A stretch of 64,000 nt of DNA from Leeuwenhoekiella aequorea (GCF_004104375.1 NZ_QOVM01000002.1:248001-312000); one strand, 5' to 3'; shown: positions 45,436 to 55,850, numbered from the stretch's first letter. Numbers and translations: made by a program. Notes: generated by a model from the sequence alone, not told the origin.

Positions 45436-45464
45436 TTAATTCGATTCCTTTCATTCCTAACTTT

Positions 45465-45497
45465 AAAAAACCATTCAATTTATTGAATGGTTTTTTT
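45465..45497 (+). terminator. Terminator of the receptor gene
   Basis: AAAAAACCATTCAA stem with TTGAATGGTTTTTT and T-run. Confidence 0.9.
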
Positions 45498-45676
45498 GTT
45501 TTGTAAATTTCCCAAAACTAATAAATAAGGCTCTAGAGCCTCAAATTCTTATAAAAAATACTAAACCCTTTATTTCCCCTAAAATCGCTTAAACGATTAA
45601 CTAAATCGATTAAATTAGCGTATTTAAATTTTTAGCTGTAAATTTCCAACGATATAGTACCCATTAAAAGATAAGT

Positions 45677-47398
45677 ATGCAAACCGGAAAGGACTATCAG
45701 CAATTTGAAGATATAGATGTCGAGCAATTACCCGTATCTAAACATAAATTACATAACTGGACCCATTTTGCAGGATTGTATGCTGCTGAGCACGTAGCAG
45801 CTACAGAATTTGTTATAGGAGCAACCTTTGTAGCGCTCGGAGCGAAAACGATGGATATTATTATAGGTTTGCTCATCGGTAATATTCTGGCTGTGTTGAG
45901 TTGGACATTCATCACCTCTCCCATTGCCGTAGATACCAGATTAAGTCTTTATAATTACCTCAATAAAATTGCAGGTGATTCTATGACCAAACTATACAAC
46001 TGGGCAAATGTTATTATTTTCTCAGTAATCTCTGCAGCAATGATTACGGTATCCTCTACTGCGGTACGATTCGTATTTGATATTCCACAACAACTGGATT
46101 GGTATCCTAATAATCTTTGGTTTGTATTGATTGTAATGTGCGTAGGTATTGTTGTTGTGTTGATAGCAATGTTTGGTTTTAAAGCCGTTACTGAATTTGC
46201 AGGAGTTTGTGCTCCTTGGTTATTTGTAATGTTTATAAGTGGAGCGATGGTTCTTTTACCCGCATTATCCCTAGATGTTTTAGATAGTACGTTGCCCGGG
46301 AGTTGGCAAGAACTAATCGCGTTAGGAAATCAGTCCATCTGGACAGGGATAGATAGTAATGGAGAACCGGGTATAGGTCTTGTTGAAGTAATAGGTTTTG
46401 CGTGGGCTGCCAATACTATCACACACTTTGGACTTATTGATATGGCACTTTTGCGCTATGCTAAAAAGAAGGTCTACGGACTTACAACCAGTAGCGGTAT
46501 GATGTTCGGTCATTTTGTAGCCTGGATTTCTGCAGGTATAATGGGTGCCGGTGCTGCAGTAATTTTGGGTAAATCTATTGTAGAATTAGACCCAGGAGAT
46601 GTGGCTTATTATGCATTAGGTTGGTCTGGTTTTGTTATTGTCATTATAGCTGGTTGGTCGACAGCGATTACAAATCTATATCGTGCCGGTCTGGCTGCTC
46701 AGGCTATCTTCAAAAGTCATTCAAGAAAGAAGACGACCTTAACCGTTGGCTTATTCACGGTTGTTATAGCCTGCTTCCCGTTTGTGTTTTCACAAATATT
46801 ACCATTGCTAACTTATGCGGGATTACTAGTAGTTCCTGTAGGAGCCATTGTTTTTGCTGAACATCAAATCTTTCCGAGGATAGGTTATACGCGTTATTGG
46901 TCTTCTTTCAAGCAATTAAAATTTAATACTCCTGCAATAGCATCATGGGGAATAGGTTTAGTCTTTGGCTTCGGTCTTAATGCACTTAATGTGATGTCAT
47001 TCTTTTATTTATTCATACCCACCTGGATTTTTACGATTATTATATACACCCTTTTAGCTGCGCGTTACGGAGCTAAAAAATCTTATCCTGAAGAAGAGCG
47101 AAAAGAGCAAGAGTACCAAGAAAGTATATCTAAATTTCAGGATGATAAAGCCGAATTAGAACCAGATCCAATTATTGACCGAAGTATATTTACAAAAATT
47201 CTAAATGTGGTGTCTGTGGTAGCATTAATAATCACATTAGTTCTTGCAGGCCTGGTTTTATTTGGCAGTGCTAATGAGAATAATTATATAACTAATAGAG
47301 CGCTATTTTATAAATATGCCTTTATATGTACCCTACTCTATTTTATAACAGCTTACTGGGCAACAAGACGAGTAAAAATTAAAAAAGAAAAGCATTAA
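45677..47398 (+). CDS. NCS1-family cation symporter (purine/cytosine permease-like)
   Basis: A 573-residue inner-membrane permease of the nucleobase:cation symporter-1 family with about 12 helices and a cytosolic loop (KKSYPEEERKEQEYQES, about 472-500) before the last two helices. Conserved features include an N-terminal WTHFAGLYAAEHVAATEFVIGATFVALG and AWAANTITHFGLIDMALLR. Typical substrates are nucleobases, hydantoins or vitamins. Here the next gene, overlapping by one base (TAATG), encodes a mannitol dehydrogenase-family enzyme, which hints at uptake of a sugar alcohol or sugar acid (inference). Confidence 0.75.
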   Translation: MQTGKDYQQFEDIDVEQLPVSKHKLHNWTHFAGLYAAEHVAATEFVIGATFVALGAKTMDIIIGLLIGNILAVLSWTFITSPIAVDTRLSLYNYLNKIAGDSMTKLYNWANVIIFSVISAAMITVSSTAVRFVFDIPQQLDWYPNNLWFVLIVMCVGIVVVLIAMFGFKAVTEFAGVCAPWLFVMFISGAMVLLPALSLDVLDSTLPGSWQELIALGNQSIWTGIDSNGEPGIGLVEVIGFAWAANTITHFGLIDMALLRYAKKKVYGLTTSSGMMFGHFVAWISAGIMGAGAAVILGKSIVELDPGDVAYYALGWSGFVIVIIAGWSTAITNLYRAGLAAQAIFKSHSRKKTTLTVGLFTVVIACFPFVFSQILPLLTYAGLLVVPVGAIVFAEHQIFPRIGYTRYWSSFKQLKFNTPAIASWGIGLVFGFGLNALNVMSFFYLFIPTWIFTIIIYTLLAARYGAKKSYPEEERKEQEYQESISKFQDDKAELEPDPIIDRSIFTKILNVVSVVALIITLVLAGLVLFGSANENNYITNRALFYKYAFICTLLYFITAYWATRRVKIKKEKH

Positions 47399-48882
47399 TG
47401 AAAAATTCAGTAACTCTAAATTTAAATAATATTGATCTACTTCGTGAACATCTATCTGTTCCAGAATATGATCCTAAATTTTTAAAAACAGGAATACTTC
47501 ACGTAGGCGTGGGTGGTTTTCACCGTGCTCATCAAGCTTATTATTTAAATAAATTACACGAAGCCGATCTCAATCCAGAATGGGGAATTTGTGGTATTGG
47601 TTTACGAGAAAATGATAAGAACATAGAGGATGTCTTCAAAAAACAGGATAATCTATACACGTTGCTTGTAAAACACCCTGATGGTAAAAATGAAGCTCAA
47701 GTCATAGGATCGATCATAGATTTTAAACTAGGATATGGTAATCCTCAGGTAGCAATAGACAAGATGGCTCACCCAGATACAAAAATAGTATCTCTAACAA
47801 TTACGGAGGGGGGTTATAATTTTAATTCATCAACCGGTGAATTTAATTTTGATAATCAAGATATTATTTACGAATTGCAAAACCCGGAGGATCCGCGTAC
47901 GATATATGGCTATTTAACCGCAGCTCTTAAAAAACGTCGGGAGAATTCGTTACCGCCATTTACCATTATGTCTTGTGATAATATCGAGCACAATGGCGAT
48001 GTAACACGTGAAATGTTACTAACATTTGCTAAGCGACAAGATAGTGAACTTGCTGAATGGATTGAGAATTCAGTAAGCTTTCCTAATAGTATGGTAGATC
48101 GAATTACTCCGGTGACAACTGCCGCAGATATCGAATTTTTAGAAAATGAGTACGGTATTAAAGATGAATGGCCGGTTACTTGTGAACCTTTTATACAATG
48201 GGTTATAGAGGATAATTTTTCTAACGGCAGACCTCAATTAGAAAATGTAGGTGTGCAGTTTGTTCCAGATGTTAAGCCTTATGAAAAGATGAAATTGCGT
48301 TTGCTAAATGCGGGACATTCTGTATTGGGGATTTTAGGAGCTGTATATGGATATAAGACGATCAATGAATGTATGGAAGACAAAGTCTTTTTAACTTATC
48401 TGAGATCGTTTATGGATCTAGAAGCTACACCGGTCTTAGACGAATTAAAAGGCATAAATTTAAATGATTATAAAGATAGCCTTGAAGAGCGATTTGCAAA
48501 TCCTAATATTAAAGATAGTGTGAGCCGCATTTGCTCTGAAAGTGCTGCAAAACTTCCGAAGTTTCTAATTCCAACTATACAGGATAATTTAAAATCTGGT
48601 GGTAATATAGATTTTGGCACTCTTGTATTAGCAACTTGGTGTTATTATAGTGATCTGCAACAAGATCAAAATGGTGCTCCATTAGAAATTTTAGACACGA
48701 TGAAAAATGAACTTCACGAAGCGGCTCAAAATACAAAAGAGGATGCCTTATCTTTTCTAAGACAAACTTCAGTTTTTGGTGATTTAGTTAATAATGATCG
48801 CTTTACATCAAGTTATACTAATGCTTTAGATAAAGTATATAAGAAACAAAACATCAGAATTATAATGTCTGATATGATATAG
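47398..48882 (+). CDS. Mannitol dehydrogenase-family protein
   Basis: A 494-residue long-chain polyol/uronate dehydrogenase using NAD(P): N-terminal Rossmann domain with LHVGVGGFHRAHQAYYLN (about 32-49), GICGIGLRENDK, and a C-terminal helical domain with RLLNAGHSVLGILGAVYGY. It oxidises mannitol, arabitol, fructuronate or tagaturonate in various members; the substrate is not fixed here. Translationally coupled to the NCS1 permease and followed by a terminator. Confidence 0.85.
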   Translation: MKNSVTLNLNNIDLLREHLSVPEYDPKFLKTGILHVGVGGFHRAHQAYYLNKLHEADLNPEWGICGIGLRENDKNIEDVFKKQDNLYTLLVKHPDGKNEAQVIGSIIDFKLGYGNPQVAIDKMAHPDTKIVSLTITEGGYNFNSSTGEFNFDNQDIIYELQNPEDPRTIYGYLTAALKKRRENSLPPFTIMSCDNIEHNGDVTREMLLTFAKRQDSELAEWIENSVSFPNSMVDRITPVTTAADIEFLENEYGIKDEWPVTCEPFIQWVIEDNFSNGRPQLENVGVQFVPDVKPYEKMKLRLLNAGHSVLGILGAVYGYKTINECMEDKVFLTYLRSFMDLEATPVLDELKGINLNDYKDSLEERFANPNIKDSVSRICSESAAKLPKFLIPTIQDNLKSGGNIDFGTLVLATWCYYSDLQQDQNGAPLEILDTMKNELHEAAQNTKEDALSFLRQTSVFGDLVNNDRFTSSYTNALDKVYKKQNIRIIMSDMI

Positions 48883-48904
48883 CTTACTATTTATATGAAA
48901 TTTT

Positions 48905-48937
48905 AAACGCCAGATTATTTTCATAATCTGGCGTTTC
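48905..48937 (+). terminator. Terminator of the permease-dehydrogenase operon
   Basis: Stem AAACGCCAGATTA / TAATCTGGCGTTT with T-run. Confidence 0.9.
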
Positions 48938-49033
48938 TTTTTTTCGCTATTATAGTATTGGTATTTGATTTTAAAAGATGTTGAGTATCATTTTGTATTC
49001 GTAAATTACAAGGGAATACAAAATTATAGTCTT

Positions 49034-49759
49034 ATGGATTTTAGTGATATCAACGCAATTTATATCAATTGTACTCTAAAAAAATCACCTCAAGAAAGTC
49101 ATACTTCAACATTAATGAATGTCTCACAAGAGATTCTCAGGAAAGAAAATGTCTCATTTGAAGAAATACGCCTTATCGATCATGATGTTGCAAGTGGTGT
49201 TTATCCAGACATGACCGAATATGGCTGGGAAACCGATGAATGGCCTCAACTTTACAAAAAAATTATAGCAGCAGATATTTTAATTATTGGCACTCCTATT
49301 TGGTTAGGCGAGAAATCATCTGAAACTCAAAAATTGATTGAGCGCCTATATGCGATGAGCGGAAAAGTCAATGACAAAGGACAGCATGTTTTTTATGGAA
49401 AAGTTGGTGGTTGTATTATAACAGGAAATGAAGATGGAATAAAACACTGTGCAATGGGCATACTTTATTCTCTGCAGCATGTGGGTTACTCAATACCGCC
49501 ACAAGCAGATTGTGGGTGGATTGGCAAGGTAGGACCGGGTCCTAGTTATGGAGACCAAGTTTGGAATGATGAAAAACTGAATACGCCAGTAGGTTTTGAT
49601 AGTGATTTTACTAATAGAAATACTACATTTATGACTTATAACCTACTTCATCTCGCTTCTATGTTGAAGCGATATAATGGTTATTCAAATTATGGAAATT
49701 CACGTGAACAATGGAACAATGGGGAACGCTGGAATTTTGAAAACCCGGAATATCGTTAA
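49034..49759 (+). CDS. NAD(P)H-dependent flavodoxin-like oxidoreductase
   Basis: A 241-residue flavodoxin-fold protein: NAIYINCTLKKSPQESHTS (FMN-phosphate loop), ILIIGTPIWLGEKSSETQKLIERL (FMN ring loop) and GKVGGCIITGNEDG. Similar to WrbA/YwqN-like NAD(P)H-dependent reductases. The ATG at 49034 is favoured over the upstream TTG at 48965. The C-terminal 40 residues (GYSNYGNSREQWNNGERW) are polar. The following gene starts 2 bp after its stop, so the two are coupled. Confidence 0.8.
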   Translation: MDFSDINAIYINCTLKKSPQESHTSTLMNVSQEILRKENVSFEEIRLIDHDVASGVYPDMTEYGWETDEWPQLYKKIIAADILIIGTPIWLGEKSSETQKLIERLYAMSGKVNDKGQHVFYGKVGGCIITGNEDGIKHCAMGILYSLQHVGYSIPPQADCGWIGKVGPGPSYGDQVWNDEKLNTPVGFDSDFTNRNTTFMTYNLLHLASMLKRYNGYSNYGNSREQWNNGERWNFENPEYR

Positions 49760-49760
49760 T

Positions 49761-50618
49761 ATGCTAAGAAGATTATTTTTTTTTGTTTTTCTATTGACTA
49801 TTGAAATATCGTACAGTCAGAAAACAGTTATTTTACCAGAAAAAAATATCGACAGTCTTTTTTTAAAAAAATTACCTGAAAAACTTAAAGAGTTTCAATT
49901 AGAGGATCTGGAAACCTCAAAAGACTCTTTAAATATTAGAATCTGGGAACAGCATACTATCTTCACTTTGAATTATGATTCTGGAGATGATGTCTCTGCT
50001 AACTATAAAATTTATGCGGGAGGTAAATCGCCAGTAGTCGCAACTAATACAATCGCCATTACCCAATCGCGTAAAATTTTTGATGAATTTAAAACTATAA
50101 GTTTTGAAGAACTCTCTGGAGATTCATTTCGCGGTTTAGACGGATTTTATATTTATATAGAAATTGCTACTAAAGATGATTACAAGGTCATTAGTTATTG
50201 GTCACCCTTTCACAGGTATTGTAAAGATTGTAATACGATACGTGAACTACATGATATTTTATCTGAAAATCTGGATACAGATAAATTAACAAGTAAATTT
50301 ATCAATAGTTTAGAACCCGGTGGTTATACATGGGGAATGTCTAGTTTTCAAATTGATCACTTCTTAAATGAAGATGTCGATAAAACAGATTTTTATATAA
50401 AAGCTGAAAAGAAAATTAGGGATGAATTAAATATTACTGAAGAAACAAATCATCAAAACTTTCAACTTATTCTAATAAATAAAAAGCCCGCTAAAATTGC
50501 TGATTTAAATTCCTATACATTAGAAGATATTAAATCATATGCTATACTTGGAAAAGGGGCGATTGCTTTTTACGGCAGTTCAGGCCAAAATGGAGTTTTA
50601 TTAGTTGAGACGAATTAA
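49761..50618 (+). CDS. Secreted protein with a TonB-plug-like C-terminus
   Basis: A 285-residue protein; a signal peptide (LRRLFFFVFLLTIEISYSQ) gives the start at 49761. Most of it is a globular periplasmic part with no motif I recognise, including a CKDCN pair. The last 25 residues, YAILGKGAIAFYGSSGQNGVLLVETN, resemble the conserved plug-domain element of SusC-like receptors (ALYGSRGANGVVLI). There is no barrel, so it may be a plug fragment or a protein that uses this motif to dock. It follows the flavodoxin-like gene by 2 bp. Confidence 0.6.
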   Translation: MLRRLFFFVFLLTIEISYSQKTVILPEKNIDSLFLKKLPEKLKEFQLEDLETSKDSLNIRIWEQHTIFTLNYDSGDDVSANYKIYAGGKSPVVATNTIAITQSRKIFDEFKTISFEELSGDSFRGLDGFYIYIEIATKDDYKVISYWSPFHRYCKDCNTIRELHDILSENLDTDKLTSKFINSLEPGGYTWGMSSFQIDHFLNEDVDKTDFYIKAEKKIRDELNITEETNHQNFQLILINKKPAKIADLNSYTLEDIKSYAILGKGAIAFYGSSGQNGVLLVETN

Positions 50619-50643
50619 ACGTATATTCGACAAGTTTATTCAT

Positions 50644-50677
50644 AAAAAAAAGCCGCTCACTAGAGCAGCTTTTTTTA
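50644..50677. terminator. Bidirectional terminator
   Basis: AAAAAAAGC-c-GCTC stem with GAGC-a-GCTTTTTTT between convergent genes. Confidence 0.85.
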
Positions 50678-50695
50678 TTATATATAATGTAATAC

Positions 50696-50869
50696 TTAAG
50701 AATTCACATTATTAGCTTTCTTTTTTTCACGTATTTCTTTCATACGTTCTACAAAAGCACCACCAATCCAGTATGGAAGAATGGAAACTAAAAATATCAT
50801 TAACCAGAAACCTATCGTTAAAATGGTTAAAAATGCTAAGAAGCCTAAGTATTGATCAAATTCGAACAT
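50696..50869 (-). CDS. Small single-pass membrane protein (57 residues)
   Basis: An open frame of 58 codons. It starts MFEFDQYLGFLAFLTILT, has one long hydrophobic segment (about 8-36) ending LVSILPYWIGGAF, then a charged tail VERMKEIREKKKANNVNS. Too short for usual ORF lists but the codon usage and the hydrophobic-then-charged layout look genuine. Function unknown. Its 3' end is directly at the terminator at 50644. Confidence 0.6.
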   Translation of the reverse strand: MFEFDQYLGFLAFLTILTIGFWLMIFLVSILPYWIGGAFVERMKEIREKKKANNVNS

Positions 50870-50987
50870 AATATGGTTTTTGTCTTATGGCAAATTTAGC
50901 GATAATCTTCCTTAATATGCAATACAATTTTCAATTAAAACAGAGATTTATAACTACCCTATACTGCAGTTATTAAAGACAAACTAT

Positions 50988-50995
50988 TATTTTTG
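50988..50995 (+). promoter_or_regulatory. -7 box of fumC
   Basis: TATTTTTG, a TAnnTTTG element 22 bp before the ATG at 51018. Confidence 0.45.
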
Positions 50996-51017
50996 TTCAA
51001 CCACTAAAAAAATCATA

Positions 51018-52412
51018 ATGGAATATAGAATAGAGAAAGACACGCTGGGCGATGTTAATGTACCGGCAGACAAATTATGGGGAGCACAGACTGAACGTTC
51101 TCGTAATAATTTTAAAATAGGTGCCGCAGCATCTATGCCTATTGAAATTATTTATGGTTTCGCCTACTTAAAAAAGGCTGCTGCTTACACTAATGCAGAA
51201 TTGGGAGTTTTGTCTGATGAAAAAAGAGATCAGATTGCAGCTGTTTGTGATGAGATTCTAGAAGGGAAACACGACGACCAATTTCCGCTTGTTATCTGGC
51301 AAACCGGTTCTGGAACGCAAAGCAATATGAACGTTAATGAGGTAATTGCAAACCGTGCTCACGTTTTAGCGGGAAATACTTTAGGCGACGGAGGCAAAAC
51401 ATTACAAGCAAATGACGATGTGAATAAATCACAATCTTCAAATGATACGTTCCCTACAGGAATGCATATTGCTGCCTATAAGAAAGTAATGGAAGTGACA
51501 CTTCCGGGAGTAATTAAGCTCCGTAATACGCTGAAACAAAAATCAGATGAGTTTCGTGAGGTAGTGAAAATAGGACGTACACATTTAATGGATGCCACTC
51601 CCCTAACCTTAGGTCAGGAATTTTCAGGGTATGTGTCACAACTAGATCATGGTATTAAAGCATTAGAACATACACTAGATCATTTATCTGAGTTAGCTCT
51701 GGGCGGTACTGCTGTAGGTACAGGATTAAATACTCCTAAAGGTTATGATAAACTTGTAGCAGAATATATTGCAAAATTTACTGAACAACCCTTCAAAACT
51801 GCAGATAATAAATTTGAAGCGCTTGCTGCTCACGATGCGATTGTAGAATCACATGGTGCTCTAAAGCAATTAGCTGTTTCTTTAAACAAAATTGCAAACG
51901 ACATACGAATGCTGGCTAGTGGACCGCGCTCTGGAATTGGTGAAATTATTATACCTGCAAATGAACCAGGATCTTCAATTATGCCAGGTAAAGTAAATCC
52001 TACGCAATGTGAAGCTATGACTATGGTTTGTGCTCAGGTTATAGGTAATGATGTGGCTATCGCTGTGGGCGGAATGCAAGGACAATATGAATTAAATGTC
52101 TTTAAACCGGTAATGGCAGCAAACTTTCTACAGAGTGCACAACTTATAGGTGACGCTTGTGTTTCTTTTGAAGAACATTGTGCTGCCGGTATAGAACCAA
52201 ATCACGTACGTATTAAGACGATGCTCGATAATTCATTGATGCTTGTAACAGCTTTAAATACCAAAATAGGTTATTATAAAGCTGCTGAAATAGCTAATAC
52301 CGCACATGATAACGGGACTACCCTTAAAGAAGAGGCTGTAAATTTAGGATATGTAACCGCTGAAGAATTTGATGAGTGGGTTAAACCAGAAGATATGGTA
52401 GGTGAATTATAA
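51018..52412 (+). CDS. fumC: Fumarate hydratase, class II
   Basis: A 464-residue TCA-cycle enzyme adding water to fumarate to give malate. The class-II signature [13 protein letters not shown] is intact, as are [19 protein letters not shown] and [19 protein letters not shown]. Length is normal. Monocistronic with its own promoter and a terminator. Confidence 0.96.
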   Translation: MEYRIEKDTLGDVNVPADKLWGAQTERSRNNFKIGAAASMPIEIIYGFAYLKKAAAYTNAELGVLSDEKRDQIAAVCDEILEGKHDDQFPLVIWQTGSGTQSNMNVNEVIANRAHVLAGNTLGDGGKTLQANDDVNKSQSSNDTFPTGMHIAAYKKVMEVTLPGVIKLRNTLKQKSDEFREVVKIGRTHLMDATPLTLGQEFSGYVSQLDHGIKALEHTLDHLSELALGGTAVGTGLNTPKGYDKLVAEYIAKFTEQPFKTADNKFEALAAHDAIVESHGALKQLAVSLNKIANDIRMLASGPRSGIGEIIIPANEPGSSIMPGKVNPTQCEAMTMVCAQVIGNDVAIAVGGMQGQYELNVFKPVMAANFLQSAQLIGDACVSFEEHCAAGIEPNHVRIKTMLDNSLMLVTALNTKIGYYKAAEIANTAHDNGTTLKEEAVNLGYVTAEEFDEWVKPEDMVGEL

Positions 52413-52433
52413 TCTAACCTATTATTTAAGATT

Positions 52434-52471
52434 AAAAAAAGGGAGATAGCTCAAGCTATCTCCCTTTTTTT
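52434..52471. terminator. Bidirectional terminator
   Basis: Stem AAAAAAAGGGAGATAGC / GCTATCTCCCTTTTTTT between fumC and the convergent ccsBA gene. Confidence 0.9.
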
Positions 52472-52494
52472 AATAATATGATTTAAGCAAAATT

Positions 52495-55400
52495 TTACTT
52501 CTTGTAAAACTTCTTGTATTTAGGATATGCAAGTAGTGCAAAGAGTATAACACCGCCCATAATACTTAAGGCTCTATTTAAATTCAAAATATTATCTCCA
52601 CTTGCGTAACTATGCAGTCCTGAAAGCCAGAAGTTAACTCCAAAGTAAGTCATTAAAATACTACCGTAAGCTAATATAGACATCAGGTTGAAAAACCATC
52701 TTCCCCGTAAACCAGGAACTAATCGCATGTGAATTACAAAAGCATAAACCATAATACTAATTAAAGCCCAGGTCTCTTTAGGATCCCATCCCCAGTAACG
52801 CCCCCAACTTTCATTTGCCCATTGTCCTCCTAAAAAGTTACCAATGGTAAGCATTACTAAACCAACAGTGAGAGCCATCTCATTAATAATGGTAAGCTCT
52901 TTTATGTTAAGCTCCATTTTTAATTTATTCTTTTCAGTGGTTAGAAGCATTAATAATAAAGAAACTAATCCCAGTATCATTGCTAGCGTAAACGGACCGT
53001 AACTGGCAACAATAACTGCCACGTGAATCATTAACCAATAACTATCCAATACTGGTTGCAAGTTTGCGATTTCTGGGTTAAGCCAGTTCATACTAGCCCC
53101 CCAAAGAATAAACCCGGCAACAAACGCTGTACTGGCAATGGTAAGCGAACTCTTTCTTCCGAAAGCTAAACCAAAAAACATGGTAGCCCAACCTACATAA
53201 AGAACAGATTCATAGGCATCACTCCAAGGAGCATGACCAGAAATATACCAGCGCCAGATTAATCCTAATGTGTGAAGAGCAAACAAGACTATAATTGCTC
53301 CTCCACCTATATTAACCATTAACTTAATAAAGCGATTTTCTTTAAAGATGCGAACAATCACAAATACAAACATGAAGACACTTGCAAGCAAGTACATCCA
53401 ATATAGTTTAGTAAAAATATCATGTTTATTGTAATATACCTCTGCATCAATTTTCTCTTGAGAAGGCATAATCTCTGCTCCGTGCTTCTCTTGAAAGCTT
53501 CGTATACTTTTTAGAAACGTATCTGCCTTGTCAAAGTTGCCCGTTTCTTTACCCTCGCGTAATGCAGAAAAATATAGAGGTAAAATTTGCTTGGTGTATA
53601 AAGAATCCATTCCCTTATAACCGGCTTCATTTAATTCTGGATAAGAAACCCACTTATTATTATCGTCATTTATAAGCGGAAATATTTTGAGTATTTCACC
53701 ACTCACCGCCCTACTCAATAATCCTAGACGCTCTGCGATATCTATAAAATCTTTATCAAAACTGTTTTTAACTTCTGCCTGATAAGCATTGGTTATGTAT
53801 GCATCTAATTTATTACGACCTTGATTATCTAAAAAGTCAAGGGCATTTGCATATTCTTGATCTTTAGGAATACCTATGATAGTACGAATACTATCATTAG
53901 ATGGCTTAAGGTAAATAATATCTACATTATACCAGAAAAACGGAGATTCTACCATAGAGAGAAAAACCTGATCTGCAGTCATTCCTTGGTATTTGTCACT
54001 TCGACTCAATTTACGCAATAATTTACTGGCAAATGAATTTACAGGCATCATACGACCCTTATCATCTTGAATTACAATTTTTCCAAACTTTGCTGCTTGC
54101 TCAGCAGGAATTGTATTTACTTTTAAGATAGAATCAATTTCAGATTGTGTTGGCAGCATGTGATTTTCTTCTTCTACCACTACTGTACCGGGAATGAAAT
54201 CCTGAGGCTGTTCTTCTACCACTTCAGTATTCCCGTTTTCAACAACCACTTTTTCTTCCTGAGCATTAAGAAGATTTCCGCTAAGCACAAAAAATATAAT
54301 AATTGCTGAAAGTTTAGCTTTTCTAGCCTTTACCTTATCCAGTCTAATTTTTAAATCCCCAAAGCGACTTCCCTTGTCAAATAATATAATCATAAGTCCT
54401 AGATATAATAAGAAGTAACCTATGTATGTAATCCAGGTTCCTACGGCATCGTGATTAACTGAAAGAACAGTACCCAACTCATCTGGACTAAAACTGGCCT
54501 GAAAAAATCGATATCCTTTATAATCTAAAACGTGGTTCATGAAGATATCATAATCAAATGCAGAATCGTCTCCTTCTACTACAGTAATTTTACTTTTATA
54601 TGAGGAATATACATTTGTAGTACCCGGATATCGCTCTGCAATAAAATCATTTAATGTAATTGCAAATGGCAGTTCTATCGCTAAACTCCCAAAGTTGAGA
54701 TGAAAAGTAAGGTCACCAACTTTTACAGTTTCCATCTCATTATTAAAACCTTTACCACCCAATAGACCTACAGTTTCTTCTCCCTGATCTGTTTTTACGG
54801 TAACAAATAAGGCATCAGACTGTCCTTTTTGCTTAGGAAACGATTCCACAATACCATTACGGCCTTTCATTACGGGTTCTGGAATTACAAACTGCATTCC
54901 ACCTAATTGGTATAACGCTCTTAGTTGTAGTTCCTGAATAGTATCTTTTGCAACGTCAAAGTCGGCTTGTGTGGCCATAACTCGCGTGCTACCTTCAAAA
55001 GGTGTTTTAATCGTATAGTTTTCTCCATCAAAACCAATATTTATAGCACCTTCAGTAGGAGTATTCAAAGTAAAAAGTACATTGTGTATACTTGCTACTT
55101 TACCTTCTTCTATATAATGCTCGTGACGCTGACCGTCTCCAGCTTCAACTATTTTTAGTTGATTAAGACCATCTGTTGATTCTACAAGACCTTCTTCGGC
55201 TCCATCTATAAATTTTGAGAAAGAAATAGTAACTGGTTTCCCGGCAAAATCGGTTTCCCAGGTAAAATCATTATTAAGTCTGCTAGAAAGATTTAAATGT
55301 TTAGGATCTAACTTACGACGCATAGGCTCCCCATCTTTCTCTCCGTCAATAAAAACACTTAAATACGTTTTATCACTTAAAAATGTATTCTCAGTTTCAC

Positions 55401-55737
55401 CTTCACGTATAGGCATAACACCTTCAAAACCAACATAACGCGTCCAGGCTGCTCCAAAAATTATTAGGATAAATGCTAAATGCAGGGTAAGTGTTGACCA
55501 TTTCTCTTTGCGCCATAATTTAAAGCGCCAAATATTACCAACAAAGTTGATTATAAATAGTAAATGAATGAGCTCAAACCACCAAGCCTCGTAAACTAAT
55601 TCGCGGGTGTACGGTGTTGGAGAAGTTTCTTGACCTGCATCAAGTATTGTTCCGGTGGCCATAGCCACTGCATAAACAATAAATAAAAGAGCCATTAATC
55701 GGGTGGAAAACAGGAAATCTGCAATACGTTTCTGCAT
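52495..55737 (-). CDS. ccsBA: CcsBA fusion: cytochrome c biogenesis (ResB + CcsA)
   Basis: A 1080-residue inner-membrane protein of the system II c-type cytochrome maturation pathway, which delivers haem to apocytochromes. The N-terminal half (about 1-540) is ResB/CcsB-like with transmembrane helices and a large periplasmic domain; the C-terminal half (about 730-1080) is CcsA-like, with the haem-binding WWD motif region WGRYWGWDPKETWALI. The start MQKRIADFLFSTRLM at ATG 55737 is chosen because the TAACTTTG box at 55772-55765 (minus) lies just upstream and an earlier start would cover it. Monocistronic. Confidence 0.95.
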   Translation of the reverse strand: MQKRIADFLFSTRLMALLFIVYAVAMATGTILDAGQETSPTPYTRELVYEAWWFELIHLLFIINFVGNIWRFKLWRKEKWSTLTLHLAFILIIFGAAWTRYVGFEGVMPIREGETENTFLSDKTYLSVFIDGEKDGEPMRRKLDPKHLNLSSRLNNDFTWETDFAGKPVTISFSKFIDGAEEGLVESTDGLNQLKIVEAGDGQRHEHYIEEGKVASIHNVLFTLNTPTEGAINIGFDGENYTIKTPFEGSTRVMATQADFDVAKDTIQELQLRALYQLGGMQFVIPEPVMKGRNGIVESFPKQKGQSDALFVTVKTDQGEETVGLLGGKGFNNEMETVKVGDLTFHLNFGSLAIELPFAITLNDFIAERYPGTTNVYSSYKSKITVVEGDDSAFDYDIFMNHVLDYKGYRFFQASFSPDELGTVLSVNHDAVGTWITYIGYFLLYLGLMIILFDKGSRFGDLKIRLDKVKARKAKLSAIIIFFVLSGNLLNAQEEKVVVENGNTEVVEEQPQDFIPGTVVVEEENHMLPTQSEIDSILKVNTIPAEQAAKFGKIVIQDDKGRMMPVNSFASKLLRKLSRSDKYQGMTADQVFLSMVESPFFWYNVDIIYLKPSNDSIRTIIGIPKDQEYANALDFLDNQGRNKLDAYITNAYQAEVKNSFDKDFIDIAERLGLLSRAVSGEILKIFPLINDDNNKWVSYPELNEAGYKGMDSLYTKQILPLYFSALREGKETGNFDKADTFLKSIRSFQEKHGAEIMPSQEKIDAEVYYNKHDIFTKLYWMYLLASVFMFVFVIVRIFKENRFIKLMVNIGGGAIIVLFALHTLGLIWRWYISGHAPWSDAYESVLYVGWATMFFGLAFGRKSSLTIASTAFVAGFILWGASMNWLNPEIANLQPVLDSYWLMIHVAVIVASYGPFTLAMILGLVSLLLMLLTTEKNKLKMELNIKELTIINEMALTVGLVMLTIGNFLGGQWANESWGRYWGWDPKETWALISIMVYAFVIHMRLVPGLRGRWFFNLMSILAYGSILMTYFGVNFWLSGLHSYASGDNILNLNRALSIMGGVILFALLAYPKYKKFYKK

Positions 55738-55838
55738 GGTAAAAGTGCCATTTTTTTGATGGCGCAAAGTTACAAAACAAAAGATCATTAATAAAGCTTT
55801 AACGCTTGTGATTACTTATACTTTCGGTAGTTTTTGTT

Positions 55839-55846
55839 TACTTTTG
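55839..55846 (+). promoter_or_regulatory. -7 box close to the DUF2520 gene start
   Basis: TACTTTTG fits TAnnTTTG and ends 4 bp before the GTG start at 55851. If it is used, the mRNA would be leaderless or the true start would be a little further downstream. Confidence 0.4.
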
Positions 55847-55850
55847 ATGC

